DNA from: Aeromonas lusitana
GTDB taxonomy: Bacteria; Pseudomonadota; Gammaproteobacteria; Enterobacterales; Aeromonadaceae
Reading direction: 5' to 3'
Length of the DNA: 64,000 nt
Assembly (NCBI RefSeq): GCF_002812985.1
Contig: NZ_PGCP01000041.1
Location: 1-64,000 of the forward strand
Below are positions 37,922 through 48,903 of the stretch, in pieces. Below the pieces are notes generated by a model that was given only the letters and a program-made list of their open reading frames with translations, was not told the origin of the DNA and did not search any database. Numbering within the stretch: position 1 is the stretch's first letter; each line of letters opens with the position of its first letter. The translations under genes and the position numbers were made by a program.

Positions 37922-38593
37922 TCACGACAGTCTTTCCAATGCTTGCTGCGCCGCGGCCTGTTCGGCCTTGCGGCGGCTGGTGCCGACTCCGACCAGCGGA
38001 CCATCCAGGCCATCCACGTCACACTGGACGGTGAACTCCTGGTTGTGGGCTTCGCCCTTGACGTTGGTCACTGTGTAGGTCGGCAGGGATTTACGGCTTC
38101 CCTGCAAAACTTCCTGCAGCCGGGTCTTGGGATCCTTCTGCTCTATGCCTGGCTTGATCTCCTCCAGGCGGCTGGCGTACCAGCTAAGCAACAGGGTCCG
38201 CACCGTCTCCAGATTGGTATCCAGATAGATGGCGCCGATCACCGCCTCGACCGTGTCGGCCAGGATCGACTCGCGGCGAAAACCACCGCTTTTCAGTTCA
38301 CCCGGCCCCAGGATCAGGTGATCCCCGAGGTCAAACTCCCGGCCAAGTTCGGCCAAGGTCTTCTCGCGCACCAGGGTGGCGCGCATCCGGCTGAGATCCC
38401 CTTCCGCCGCTTGCGGGAAGCGGTGGAACAGGTCATCGGCAATCACCAGACTCAGGATGGAGTCTCCCAGGAATTCCAGTCGCTCATTGTGACGGGAACC
38501 GGCGCTGCGGTGAGTCAGCGCCCGGGTCAGTCGTTCTGGATCCTGAAAGACATGACCGAGACGGGACTGCAGTCTGTTCATCTTGATATTCAT
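37922..38593 (-). CDS. rnc: Ribonuclease III
   Basis: 223 residues. Endonuclease domain with [19 protein letters not shown] (signature) and the second acidic site [13 protein letters not shown]; dsRNA-binding domain at about 155-223 ending [16 protein letters not shown]. It processes rRNA and structured mRNAs. It follows lepB without a gap. A 59-bp spacer holding an older rnc 3' end separates it from era. Confidence 0.98.
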   Translation of the reverse strand: MNIKMNRLQSRLGHVFQDPERLTRALTHRSAGSRHNERLEFLGDSILSLVIADDLFHRFPQAAEGDLSRMRATLVREKTLAELGREFDLGDHLILGPGELKSGGFRRESILADTVEAVIGAIYLDTNLETVRTLLLSWYASRLEEIKPGIEQKDPKTRLQEVLQGSRKSLPTYTVTNVKGEAHNQEFTVQCDVDGLDGPLVGVGTSRRKAEQAAAQQALERLS

Positions 38594-39517
38594 TTACTTG
38601 ATTCCGCCAATGCGGTTGAAGCGCACACCGGTCGGCACCCAGCTTGGCAGCATGGAGCCCTCCTCGCGCTCAAATTCGAAACTGATCCAGATGGCGACCG
38701 CTTTGCCCACCAGGTTCTGCTCGGGCACGAAGCCCCAGAATCGGCTGTCGGTACTGTTGTCGCGGTTGTCGCCCATCACGAAGTAGTGGCCTTCCGGCAC
38801 CACCCACTCGTCGGGATAGGTACCCGGCTGGCGGTAGTAACGATCCACCAGGTCGGGCATCAGGGGGTTGCGCAGTGTCTCGTGAGAGACGCTGCCCAGT
38901 TGCTCGGTGTACCGATCCAGCGGGATCCCCATCTGGCTGAATTCGCCCCTTTGTTCAAACTTGACGTCGAGCTTCTTGAAGCCCGGGCACGTTTTCCCTG
39001 CCTGCTCATCGCACTTGGGCCGGATCATCAGCTCCTTGTTGCGATAGATGACCCGATCCCCCGGCATGCCTACCACCCGCTTGATGTAATCCACCCGGGT
39101 ATCCAGCGGATACTTGAACACCACCACATCGCCCCGCGCCGGCTCGCCGGTCTCGAGGAACTTGGTGTTGGTCACGGGATCGCGCAGGCCGTAGGCAAAC
39201 TTCTCCACCAGGATGAAGTCACCCACCAGCAGGGTCGGCATCATGGAGCCTGACGGGATCTGGAACGGCTCGAAGATGAAGGAGCGCAGGATCAGCACCA
39301 GGGCGATGACCGGGAAGACACCGCCGGTCTGTTCAATCCAGACCGGCGTCTGGGCGACCTTGGCCAGGATCTTCTCGTCGACCGCGCCACCGGCGTTGGC
39401 ACGCGCGGCGGCCACCTTGGCCGCCCGTTGCTTGGACCAGACCAGCTTGTCGACGGTCCAGATAATGCCGGTCAGTACGGTGACGACGACCAGGATCAGG
39501 GAAAAGGTGCTTGCCAT
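38594..39517 (-). CDS. lepB: Signal peptidase I
   Basis: 307 residues. Two N-terminal membrane segments (about 5-22 and 66-84), catalytic Ser in FQIPSGSMMPTLLVGD (about S93), general-base Lys in DYIKRVVGMPGDRV, and the box E motif GHYFVMGDNRDNSTDSR. It cleaves secretory signal peptides on the periplasmic side. Between lepA and rnc. Confidence 0.97.
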   Translation of the reverse strand: MASTFSLILVVVTVLTGIIWTVDKLVWSKQRAAKVAAARANAGGAVDEKILAKVAQTPVWIEQTGGVFPVIALVLILRSFIFEPFQIPSGSMMPTLLVGDFILVEKFAYGLRDPVTNTKFLETGEPARGDVVVFKYPLDTRVDYIKRVVGMPGDRVIYRNKELMIRPKCDEQAGKTCPGFKKLDVKFEQRGEFSQMGIPLDRYTEQLGSVSHETLRNPLMPDLVDRYYRQPGTYPDEWVVPEGHYFVMGDNRDNSTDSRFWGFVPEQNLVGKAVAIWISFEFEREEGSMLPSWVPTGVRFNRIGGIK

Positions 39518-39520
39518 CGA

Positions 39521-41314
<1,794 letters not shown>

Positions 41315-41430
41315 CGAGCAAGAATCACTCAAAATTAAGTTAGGGTCGGATATGAGGGCAGGATTTTACTGGATAACCCGGTCGACGGCCAATCTTTAGT
41401 CGACGGGCACCAGAAATAGCGCCTTGCCAA

Positions 41431-41478
41431 TCACGCGTGCTGGCTGGCATCGAGCGCCATGCCGAGCATGAAAGGGCC
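41431..41478 (-). pseudogene. Possible remnant of a second rseC 3' end
   Basis: 48 bp between rseC and lepA read GPFMLGMALDASQHA-stop, against GPRMLGVVLSTRHLS-stop at the live rseC end; about 70% base identity over 37 nt by eye, with stop codons aligned. A hairpin (GGCCCGA/TCGGGCC) separates the two. Shorter and weaker than the other remnants. Confidence 0.5.
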
Positions 41479-41497
41479 CGAAATCGAGTCGGGCCAG

Positions 41498-41959
41498 TCA
41501 GGAGAGGTGGCGGGTACTGAGCACCACACCGAGCATGCGAGGACCGTACTCCCCCTGCTCGAGCCGAGCCGAAAAGTAACGAACCAGTAAAAAACCGACT
41601 GTGCCGCCCAGCAGGCAGCTGAGGATGGTCACCCCTTCCCCCGCCGAGAGCAGCGGAGCCAGCCAGAGCTGACCGAGCAGGGCGCCGAGCAGCAGGCAGA
41701 ACAGCGGCAGCACATACACCAAGGCCGCGCCGCGCAAGATGCTCGCCTGGGGGATGCCAAGGCGGATCTGCTGGCCGACACTCACCTCGCCGGTGAGGCT
41801 GACCCTCAGCCGCTGGGATTTCATCGGGAATGCCTTGGCGACCGTGCCGGTGCCGCAGTTGGACTGCTGATGGCAACCGCTGCAGGCGGAGCGCCGTTCG
41901 CACTCCACCCAGGCGTAGGCGCCATCGATGGCCACCACGGTCGCCAGCTCTTCACTCAT
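41498..41959 (-). CDS. rseC: SoxR-reducing system / sigma-E regulator RseC
   Basis: 153 residues. N-terminal cysteine motif CERRSACSGCHQQSNCG (four-Cys Fe-S-like site), two membrane helices (about 80-100 and 105-125) and short cytoplasmic tail. It modulates RseA/RseB and electron transfer to SoxR in relatives. ATG 41959 with AGGTGA upstream is preferred over a GTG three codons earlier. Confidence 0.92.
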   Translation of the reverse strand: MSEELATVVAIDGAYAWVECERRSACSGCHQQSNCGTGTVAKAFPMKSQRLRVSLTGEVSVGQQIRLGIPQASILRGAALVYVLPLFCLLLGALLGQLWLAPLLSAGEGVTILSCLLGGTVGFLLVRYFSARLEQGEYGPRMLGVVLSTRHLS

Positions 41960-42061
41960 GTTACTCACCTGACGGCTCCAGACTAACAGCTAGGGATTTA
42001 TCCAATCTGAACACGCCCTTCCCGCCGCGGCAAGCGCAATAGATGCATCTTGGGGGAAGCT

Positions 42062-43042
42062 TTATTGCACCGCCTCGTTGCGCGCCAGCGGCTGCACCGA
42101 TTCGGCGATGCGTTTTGCGGTCTCGGCCGGGACCTCGCCCACCACCGTGATCTCCACCCCGACTTCGTTGACATAACTCACCAGGGAAGTCGCTCCCTGC
42201 CGAATAAGCTGCTGACGAACAGCCTGTTTTGGGTCAACTCTGGCGACATAGACGGAGAGATCAACCAGTCCATCTGACAGCATCATGTAGTCCACCGGCA
42301 AGCTGGTACTGACCAGCTGATGCCGGTCTTGAGAGAGCACCTTGAAGCCGGCCGGCAGCCAGGTCAGGTGCCAGGCCAGGGTCTGCTGGGGAGTCGGATA
42401 GGCATCTTCCAGCGTCAGGGCGTCCGGCAGCTTGCTCTTGGCCAGGGTCACCAGCCAGGGCGCGGGGGCCGGCTGTCTGTCCAGATCCACACCCAGCACC
42501 TGTTCCACCAGATTGCCTTCCCGATCCACCATGTCGACCCGCAGCAACAGATGGCTCTGCTCGTCAATCCAGAGCACGAAACCGTACTTGTAAGCCTCCT
42601 TGGGCACCAGTCTCACCACCTGGGCCACCAGACCGGCGACCCGGCTGCGACCGGCCAGCACGGGGTCATAGCTCTCCATCACTCGCGGCAGCGGCATCTT
42701 CACCAGGGTCGACCAGACCCCGGGGAAGCGGGCGCCCTTAAGGGTGTAGGGCTCGTGGGTATTTTCGAAGAAGGTGAATTCATTCTGCCGTTGCAGGTAT
42801 TCCACCGTCTTGCCATCGAGGTAGCTCAGGTGCGCGACCTCCTTGCCATCGATCACCCCGTGGCTGATACGAATGGGTTCGAGGCGCCCCTGACGGGCCT
42901 TGACCATGGATAACTCGAAATTCTGTTGCGAAACGGCACTCTGCATCTGCTGCAACAAGGCCTCGGCCGACAGATCGTCGGCCGAGGCCTTGGCACAAAT
43001 CAGCAGGAGAGAGGCCAGCAGGATACGGCTGGACTGGCGCAC
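42062..43042 (-). CDS. rseB: Periplasmic sigma-E regulator RseB
   Basis: 326 residues, GTG start. Signal peptide ending KASA; MucB/RseB N-terminal lipoprotein-fold domain (about 22-200) and C-terminal domain ending VVGEVPAETAKRIAESV. It binds RseA and shields it from DegS until lipopolysaccharide signals release it. In the rpoE-rseABC operon. Confidence 0.95.
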   Translation of the reverse strand: MRQSSRILLASLLLICAKASADDLSAEALLQQMQSAVSQQNFELSMVKARQGRLEPIRISHGVIDGKEVAHLSYLDGKTVEYLQRQNEFTFFENTHEPYTLKGARFPGVWSTLVKMPLPRVMESYDPVLAGRSRVAGLVAQVVRLVPKEAYKYGFVLWIDEQSHLLLRVDMVDREGNLVEQVLGVDLDRQPAPAPWLVTLAKSKLPDALTLEDAYPTPQQTLAWHLTWLPAGFKVLSQDRHQLVSTSLPVDYMMLSDGLVDLSVYVARVDPKQAVRQQLIRQGATSLVSYVNEVGVEITVVGEVPAETAKRIAESVQPLARNEAVQ

Positions 43043-43063
43043 GGTCTGATCCCTAAAAATGCG

Positions 43064-43651
43064 TTATTCCTGAATCTGCTTGTCTTGCAGCAGACGTTGT
43101 TGCAACTGATGATCACGCAGGAAGGCATTGACTCGCTCGCGCTGCTCTTGCATCTGCTGCTCGTTCAACCCTTGCTGGCGAGTGCCGGCACGGTTGCCAT
43201 CTTGTGAATAGTGCACACTCACCGGGGTGGCACTGCCGCCGACCGGTATGGTGTTGAGCACGGGATTGGCAGGCATGCCATCCTGGCCTTGATACTGCTG
43301 CACCCCGAAGATGACGGCGGCGGCGACCGAGGCGGCGATGGCGTATTGCCCCACCTGCTGGCCGAAACGACGGAGCAGAGGCAGAACCTTGCCAGCCGTT
43401 TTCACCGCAGGAGCAGCAGGCTGTACCGGCTTGGGAGCCAGAATGGTGGGTTCATCATCCAGCGCCAGCATGATGCTGTCGCTGAGATCCAGTTGCAGGT
43501 TGACCGGCAGGTCGCCCCGCATGGCATCACCGATCAGATGGTAACGAGCCCAGGTATCTTGCAGAGCGGGATCCGTTCCCAGCTCATTCAGTACCTCAAG
43601 GTCACTCAGGTCACCATCCATCAGGGCTGAGAGTTGCTCTTTATTTGCCAT
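43064..43651 (-). CDS. rseA: Anti-sigma-E factor RseA
   Basis: 195 residues. Cytoplasmic sigma-binding domain (KEQLSALMDGDLSDLEVLNEL...ARYHLIGDAMRG), one membrane helix at about 103-121 (YAIAASVAAAVIFGVQQY) and a periplasmic tail that ends in hydrophobic/charged residues. It holds sigma-E inactive; it is degraded by DegS and RseP on envelope stress. Confidence 0.96.
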   Translation of the reverse strand: MANKEQLSALMDGDLSDLEVLNELGTDPALQDTWARYHLIGDAMRGDLPVNLQLDLSDSIMLALDDEPTILAPKPVQPAAPAVKTAGKVLPLLRRFGQQVGQYAIAASVAAAVIFGVQQYQGQDGMPANPVLNTIPVGGSATPVSVHYSQDGNRAGTRQQGLNEQQMQEQRERVNAFLRDHQLQQRLLQDKQIQE

Positions 43652-43674
43652 AAGTTTGCCTGTCTTTCCCCAGT

Positions 43675-44256
43675 TTAATTCTCGATCAGAGGTTGCAGCT
43701 TCTTATCAATTGCTTCCCTCGCCCGGAAGATGCGGGATCTCACCGTACCCACAGGGCAATCCATGATCTCCGCAATCTCTTCGTAGCTCAGCCCTTCCAG
43801 TTCACGAAGGGTGATGGCCGTTCTCAAGTCTTCAGGCAAGGCTTCTATGGCGGTAAACACGGTGCGCTTGATCTCGTCGGTCAGCGCCAGGTTTTCCGGG
43901 GTGGCCACCTCTTGCAAGGCTTCGCCCCCACCATAGTATTCAGCCTCATCTGCTTCGACATCACTGCTGGGCGGTCTGCGCCCCTGTGAGGTCAGGTAAT
44001 TTTTAGCCGTGTTGACGGCGATTCGGTACAACCAGGTGTAAAACGCGCTCTCGCCACGGAATGTCGGCAACGCACGGTAAGCCTTGATGAAAGCCTCCTG
44101 CGCCACATCCGGCACATCGCCCGGATTGTTGACATACCTGGCCACCAGATTGACCACCTTATGCTGGTATTTTTTTACCAGCAGGTTGAATGCATTTTTA
44201 TCGCCACGCTGGACCCGTTCAACCAGCTGTTCGTCCAGTAGATTCTGGTCGCTCAT
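43675..44256 (-). CDS. rpoE: Envelope-stress sigma factor E (sigma 24)
   Basis: 193 residues, ECF sigma. Region 2 AFNLLVKKYQHKVVNLVARYV and FYTWLYRIAVNTAKNYL; region 4 LRELEGLSYEEIAEIMDCPVGTVRSRIFRAREAI. It controls outer-membrane biogenesis genes. It has a near-consensus sigma-E promoter, so it drives its own operon. Confidence 0.98.
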   Translation of the reverse strand: MSDQNLLDEQLVERVQRGDKNAFNLLVKKYQHKVVNLVARYVNNPGDVPDVAQEAFIKAYRALPTFRGESAFYTWLYRIAVNTAKNYLTSQGRRPPSSDVEADEAEYYGGGEALQEVATPENLALTDEIKRTVFTAIEALPEDLRTAITLRELEGLSYEEIAEIMDCPVGTVRSRIFRAREAIDKKLQPLIEN

Positions 44257-44320
44257 CAGAGCCGTAAAACCCCCATCAGGTTATCGTTTTTCTTTTCCGG
44301 CCCTTTCTAAGCGCACAAGT

Positions 44321-44347
44321 TCAGACAGGAGGAATCAGAGAAAGTTC
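44321..44347 (-). promoter_or_regulatory. Sigma-E-dependent autoregulatory promoter of rpoE
   Basis: Minus strand GAACTT (44347-44342), 16-bp spacer, TCTGA (44325-44321), matching the sigma-E consensus GAACTT-N16-TCTGA. It starts transcription about 60 nt before rpoE. Confidence 0.85.
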
Positions 44348-44364
44348 GCTTGTATCGAAAAAAA

Positions 44365-44385
44365 TGTGATGCAGGCTGCATCACA
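44365..44385. promoter_or_regulatory. 21-bp perfect palindrome between rpoE and nadB
   Basis: TGTGATGCA, GGC, TGCATCACA: 9-bp arms with a 3-nt centre, 45 bp before nadB and just behind the rpoE -35. The half-site spacing does not fit CRP (TGTGA-N6-TCACA). It looks like an operator for an unidentified regulator or a leader hairpin for nadB. Confidence 0.45.
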
Positions 44386-44429
44386 ACCCCCCCTTGGGCT
44401 ACCATGGGGCCAGTTCTTAATCCAGGCCA

Positions 44430-46046
44430 ATGATACTTATGAAAGCAAGTGTTGAATACCTTTGCGACGTACTGATCATTGGCAGCGGTGCCGCCGGTCT
44501 GTCCCTCGCATTGCGATTGGCGGACCAGGCCAAAGTCCTGGTTCTGAGCAAGGGGCCCATCAGTGAGGGGGCCACTTTCTATGCGCAAGGAGGCATCGCT
44601 GCCGTGTTCGACGAGACCGACAGCATCGAATCCCACGTGAGCGACACGCTCAACGCCGGGGCCGGGTTGTGTGATCCGGCCGTGGTGGAGTTCACCGCCC
44701 GCAACGCCCGCGAGTCCATCCAGTGGCTGATCCAGCAAGGGGTCCCCTTCGATCAGGAGGAGGATGCCGAGGGCGAATCCCACTATCACCTGACCCGCGA
44801 GGGTGGCCACAGCCATCGCCGCATCTTCCACGCAGCCGACGCCACCGGCAAGGCGGTGCAGCTCACCCTGATCGATCAGGTGCGCGCCCACCCCAACATC
44901 CGGCTGATGGAGCGCTTCAACGCGGTGGATCTCATCACCACCCGCAAGCTCGGTCTGCCGGGCAACAAGGTGCTCGGGGCCTACGTCTGGAACCGCAACG
45001 TCGAGCAGGTCGAGGTGATCCGCGCCCGCTTCGTGGCACTGGCCACCGGCGGTGCCTCCAAGGTGTATCAGTACACCTCCAACCCGGATGTGAGTTCCGG
45101 CGATGGTATCGCCATGGCCTGGCGCGCCGGCTGCCGGGTGGCGAACCTGGAGTTCAACCAGTTCCACCCCACCAGCCTGTTCCACCCCGACGATCCCAAC
45201 TTCCTGCTGACCGAAGCCCTGCGCGGGGAAGGGGCCTATCTGCGCCGCCCGGACGGCAGCCGCTTCATGTCAGACTTTGATCCCAGGGAAGAGCTGGCGC
45301 CGCGCGACATAGTCGCCCGCGCCATCGACCATGAGATGAAGCGGCTCGGTGCCGACTGCATGTATCTGGACATCAGCCACAAGCCGGCGGACTTCATCGT
45401 CAAGCACTTCCCCACCATTCACGAGCGCTGCCTCGCGGTGGGCATCGACATCACCAAGGAAGCCATGCCGATCGTGCCGGCGGCCCACTACACCTGCGGT
45501 GGCGTGATGATCGACGGCAACGGCCAGACCGATATCCCGGGTCTCTACGCCATCGGCGAGGTGACCTATACCGGCCTGCACGGCGCCAACCGCATGGCCT
45601 CCAACTCCCTGCTGGAATGCGTGGTCTACGCCCATCAGGCAGGAGCCGACATCCTGGCCAAGCTGCCCATGAGCGTGGAGCCGCCCAGGCTGCCAGCCTG
45701 GGACGAGAGCCAGGTGGACGATTCGGATGAGCAGGTAGTGATCCAGCACAACTGGCACGAGCTGCGGCTGATGATGTGGGACTATGTGGGCATAGTGCGC
45801 ACCAACAAGCGCCTCGCCCGCGCCAAGCGCCGCATCGATCTGCTCAAGCAGGAGGTGCAGGAGTACTACGCGAACTTCCGGGTCTCCAACAACCTGCTGG
45901 AGCTGCGCAACCTGCTGCAGGTGGCCGAGCTCATCGTCAACTGCGCCCTGCAGCGCAAGGAGTCCCGCGGCCTGCACTACAACCTGGATTACCCGGATAT
46001 GCAACCGGACTCCAAACCGACCGTGCTGACCCCGGATAGGGATTGA
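44430..46046 (+). CDS. nadB: L-aspartate oxidase
   Basis: Up to 538 residues. FAD flavoprotein starting NAD synthesis (aspartate to iminoaspartate). [21 protein letters not shown] (dinucleotide fold), [25 protein letters not shown] and [28 protein letters not shown] motifs. ATG 44439 would give an N-terminus aligned with E. coli NadB; ATG 44430 adds three residues and has a slightly better AGG element. Divergent from rpoE as in E. coli. Confidence 0.97.
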   Translation: MILMKASVEYLCDVLIIGSGAAGLSLALRLADQAKVLVLSKGPISEGATFYAQGGIAAVFDETDSIESHVSDTLNAGAGLCDPAVVEFTARNARESIQWLIQQGVPFDQEEDAEGESHYHLTREGGHSHRRIFHAADATGKAVQLTLIDQVRAHPNIRLMERFNAVDLITTRKLGLPGNKVLGAYVWNRNVEQVEVIRARFVALATGGASKVYQYTSNPDVSSGDGIAMAWRAGCRVANLEFNQFHPTSLFHPDDPNFLLTEALRGEGAYLRRPDGSRFMSDFDPREELAPRDIVARAIDHEMKRLGADCMYLDISHKPADFIVKHFPTIHERCLAVGIDITKEAMPIVPAAHYTCGGVMIDGNGQTDIPGLYAIGEVTYTGLHGANRMASNSLLECVVYAHQAGADILAKLPMSVEPPRLPAWDESQVDDSDEQVVIQHNWHELRLMMWDYVGIVRTNKRLARAKRRIDLLKQEVQEYYANFRVSNNLLELRNLLQVAELIVNCALQRKESRGLHYNLDYPDMQPDSKPTVLTPDRD

Positions 46047-46068
46047 CCCCTTCTGCAGCAAATGACCC

Positions 46069-46102
46069 AGATGACCTCGCTCCGGCGGGGTCATCTGCTT
46101 TT
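46069..46102. terminator. Terminator between nadB and cptA
   Basis: AGATGACC (46069-46076) and GGTCATCT (46089-46096) with inner C/G pairing, then GCTTTTAG. It serves convergent nadB and cptA. Confidence 0.65.
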
Positions 46103-46170
46103 AGAGAAAGGCGAGGAGTTACCTTCGTATTGGGGAGGATTTTGCAGGCGATGGGCGATAAAGCGTCCCC

Positions 46171-46557
46171 TTAACGGGGCGGGGCGAGATGAATGGCGCG
46201 GGCCAGGGCACGGTAGTGCTCGGGGGCCAAGGCATCGGAGAACAGCCAGAGCTGGGCCTCGGGCCCTGCTTCCCCTTGCAGGCGCAGCCAGAGCACACCG
46301 GGCAGGATGCGGCTGCGGGGCTCCAGCCGATAGCGCCGTCCCTGCCAGTCCAGCCAGTCGCCGTCCCAGACAAGTTCACCACAGACATCCAGGGTACGCC
46401 GCCAGGCGAGCCAAAGACCCGTCAGCCAGCAAGGCATAAGGAACCCCCACTGCCAGCCCTGGATCAGGCTGGCGGCGGGCCAGAGCGACAAGAAAAACAG
46501 GATGCACAGCAGGCACTGCTGCTGGCGGGAGACAGACACGGGCATGGACACCCGCAT
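46171..46557 (-). CDS. cptA: CptA/YgfX family membrane protein
   Basis: 128 residues. Two close membrane helices near the N-terminus (about 14-50: CLLCILFFLSLWPAASLI and GFLMPCWLTGLWLAW), then a soluble beta-rich part (DGDWLDWQGRRYRLEP). YgfX/CptA homologues lie next to sdhE and have been described as inhibiting cytoskeletal proteins FtsZ/MreB. Starts 6 nt after the sdhE stop, so an operon. Confidence 0.8.
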   Translation of the reverse strand: MRVSMPVSVSRQQQCLLCILFFLSLWPAASLIQGWQWGFLMPCWLTGLWLAWRRTLDVCGELVWDGDWLDWQGRRYRLEPRSRILPGVLWLRLQGEAGPEAQLWLFSDALAPEHYRALARAIHLAPPR

Positions 46558-46563
46558 CGGGGA

Positions 46564-46833
46564 TCAGCGCTGCTGGTCGTGGCGGGCCTGGTTGCGCTCC
46601 AGGATCAGGGGGATCATGGCGGCGAAGGCAGGATCTTCCGGCACGCCGTGGCCCATGCACCATTTGAACAGATCCGGATCGTCGCTTTCGAGCAGGCGGA
46701 TGAAGGTGTGTTTCTGCTCCTCGTCCAGAGCATCGAATTCATGTTCAAGAAAAGGCATAAAGATCACATCCAGCTCGAGCATGCCGCGGCGGCAGGCCCA
46801 TTTCAGGCGGGACTTTTCAATTGGGCTCAACAT
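46564..46833 (-). CDS. sdhE: FAD assembly factor SdhE
   Basis: 89 residues. RLKWACRRGMLELDVIFMPFLE contains the RGxxE motif needed for covalent flavinylation of SdhA and FrdA. ATG 46833 is preceded by AAGGAG. Pairs with cptA; divergent from ygfZ, the standard arrangement. Confidence 0.95.
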   Translation of the reverse strand: MLSPIEKSRLKWACRRGMLELDVIFMPFLEHEFDALDEEQKHTFIRLLESDDPDLFKWCMGHGVPEDPAFAAMIPLILERNQARHDQQR

Positions 46834-46946
46834 GGAACTCTCCTTACAAAGACTCGGGAATGGTAGCAGCTGGATTTTCCGGCTGACAAACATTCCTTAC
46901 GTCTTTACCATGCAGGTCACATACTTTCTGTCTCTGGAATACCATC

Positions 46947-47858
46947 GTGAGCCTGCCAACGCCTGTTTTTCCTGCCGAGCCAACCCTCTTCTCCCTGACC
47001 GATGTCGCCATCACCCGCTTGCGCGGCCTCGACCGAGCCAAGTATCTGCAAGGCCAGGTCACCTGCGACGTCAACGCTCTGCAACCGGGTCAGAGCACCC
47101 TCGGCGGCCACTGCGATCCCAAGGGCAAGCTGTGGAGCAATTTTCGCCTGCTCTGCCTGGAAGACAGCCTGCTGCTGCTGACCAAGCCTTCCGTGCTGGT
47201 GCGTCAGCTGCCCGAACTCAAGAAGTTTGCCGTGTTCGCCAAGGTGGAGATAGACACCTATCCGGGGCTCACGGTCGGTGTGGCGGGTCAGGGCACGGAT
47301 GCCTGGATAGCTGCCCGCTTTGGGGTGCAAGGGACGGCCCTTATCGAAGGAGGCATGGCGGTGCAGGTGGAAGCGGATCGCTGGCTGCTGGTGAGCGAGC
47401 TACCGCTGGAGCTCGGCTTGCCCGCCGGGCAGGAGTCACTCTGGTGGGGGCTGGACATCAAGGCCGGCATCCCGCACCTGGAGGCGGTCCATCAGGGCGA
47501 GTACATCCCCCAGATGTTGAACCTGCAGGCGCTGGACGGCATCAGCTTCACCAAGGGTTGCTACATGGGGCAGGAGATAGTGGCCCGCGCCAAATATCGC
47601 GGCGCCAACAACCGCGCCCTGTTCGTGCTGGCAGGCACTGCCACCAACCCGGTCGCCAGTGGCGATGCCCTGGAGATCCGCCTCGGTGATAACTGGCGCC
47701 GCAGCGGCATGGTGCTCAACGCCTGGCAGCAGGAGGGTCAGCTGTGGCTCACCGCCGTGCTGCCCAAGGACACAGAGGCCGACGCCCAGTTTCGTCTCAA
47801 GCAGGACGAGGCTGCCAGCCTGCGCCTGCAACCTCTGCCCTACCCGCTGGTCGACTGA
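46947..47858 (+). CDS. ygfZ: tRNA-modifying folate-binding protein YgfZ
   Basis: 303 residues, GcvT-like fold. The signature KGCYMGQEIVARAKYRG (conserved Cys) is present, as is LQGQVTCDV near the start. It supports Fe-S enzymes such as MiaB with tetrahydrofolate. GTG start at 46947. Divergent from sdhE. Confidence 0.94.
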   Translation: MSLPTPVFPAEPTLFSLTDVAITRLRGLDRAKYLQGQVTCDVNALQPGQSTLGGHCDPKGKLWSNFRLLCLEDSLLLLTKPSVLVRQLPELKKFAVFAKVEIDTYPGLTVGVAGQGTDAWIAARFGVQGTALIEGGMAVQVEADRWLLVSELPLELGLPAGQESLWWGLDIKAGIPHLEAVHQGEYIPQMLNLQALDGISFTKGCYMGQEIVARAKYRGANNRALFVLAGTATNPVASGDALEIRLGDNWRRSGMVLNAWQQEGQLWLTAVLPKDTEADAQFRLKQDEAASLRLQPLPYPLVD

Positions 47859-47876
47859 CCCTTAGCGCTCTCTGGC

Positions 47877-48758
47877 TCAACGAGGCACCCGTGCCAGCAG
47901 TGCCTCCTTGAGCCAGCGCCCCGCCTGCCCGAGCGGGCGGGCGCGATGCCACTGCAGCTCCAGCGCCAACTCGGCCTGAGCGATAAAATCTGGCTGCAAC
48001 ACCACCACCTCCCCCCGCGCCAGCGGCCGATGCAGCAGGAAATCGGGCACCGCCGCCCAGCCCAGCCCCAGTTTTACCAGCTCCAGGATGCCGAGATCCC
48101 CCTCGACCCACCACACCTGGGCCGAGAGCCGGAAGCGGTTGCGCTCCGTCCCCTCCCGTCGTCCCGTCACCATCAGCTGGCGGGCGCCCTGCAGGTCGCT
48201 CTCGTGCAGCGGCACCTTGTGCGCCAGGGGGTGATCCGGCGAGACCACCAGCGGCATGCTGACGGCCCCCAGTGAGCGGGCAACCAGCTCCCGCACCGGC
48301 TGTACCTGCTGATAGCTGATGCCGAGCTGGGCCCGTCCACTCTTGAGCAGATCGGTCACGTCCTCCATCAGGGGGAACAGCAGCTCCAGCTCCACCGCCG
48401 GGTAGCGGGTGGCGAACTCCTCCAGCAGGGCGCCGAGCCAGGGCAGATGGGAGTCATCATCGATGGCCAGGGTGAGCCGCGACTCAGTGCCGCTGGCCAG
48501 CTCGCCGGCGATGGCCTGCAGCCGCTCGCTCTGGGCCAGCAGCACGCTGGCTTCCTGCTGGATGCGCGCCCCCGCCACCGTCAGCACGGGGTAACGGCCG
48601 CTGCGATCGAACAGCTCGAGGCCAAGATCTATCTCCAGATTGGCGATGGCCATGCTAACCACGGATTGCGCCTTGCCCAATTTGCGGGCGGCGGCGGAGA
48701 AAGATCCTGTCTCGGCCGTCGCCAGCAGCGCCTTGAGTTGTTCCAGTGAAGGGGTCAT
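47877..48758 (-). CDS. LysR-family transcriptional regulator (next to PACE exporter)
   Basis: 293 residues. N-terminal HTH (LEQLKALLATAETGSFSAAARKLGKAQSVVSMAIANLE, about 5-43) and a substrate-binding domain (about 90-290). Divergent from the PACE exporter with a 145-bp shared control region holding a perfect inverted repeat, the layout of AceR/AceI. It therefore probably activates the exporter when a biocide or polyamine binds; the ligand is unknown. Confidence 0.85.
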   Translation of the reverse strand: MTPSLEQLKALLATAETGSFSAAARKLGKAQSVVSMAIANLEIDLGLELFDRSGRYPVLTVAGARIQQEASVLLAQSERLQAIAGELASGTESRLTLAIDDDSHLPWLGALLEEFATRYPAVELELLFPLMEDVTDLLKSGRAQLGISYQQVQPVRELVARSLGAVSMPLVVSPDHPLAHKVPLHESDLQGARQLMVTGRREGTERNRFRLSAQVWWVEGDLGILELVKLGLGWAAVPDFLLHRPLARGEVVVLQPDFIAQAELALELQWHRARPLGQAGRWLKEALLARVPR

Positions 48759-48802
48759 GAGGGGGCTCCTGTCATGGGCGGGCCGCGATACGGCCCACTG
48801 AT

Positions 48803-48825
48803 GTATCTATTTTAGCGATAGATAC
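48803..48825. promoter_or_regulatory. Inverted repeat, probable LysR operator
   Basis: GTATCTAT, 7 nt, ATAGATAC: perfect 8-bp arms. It lies between the divergent regulator and exporter, with the T-N11-A core typical of LysR sites. A related half-site, CTATC, lies at about 48836. Confidence 0.65.
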
Positions 48826-48903
48826 CAACGTGAACCTATCTGTAAATCGCGATAAATTGCCCGTCATCAACCGTCGTCCAACGAGAAAAGGGAGACATTA
48901 AAG

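Noticed and set aside
44365-44385. CRP binding site
   Set aside because: TGTGA and TCACA are separated by 11 bp, not 6.
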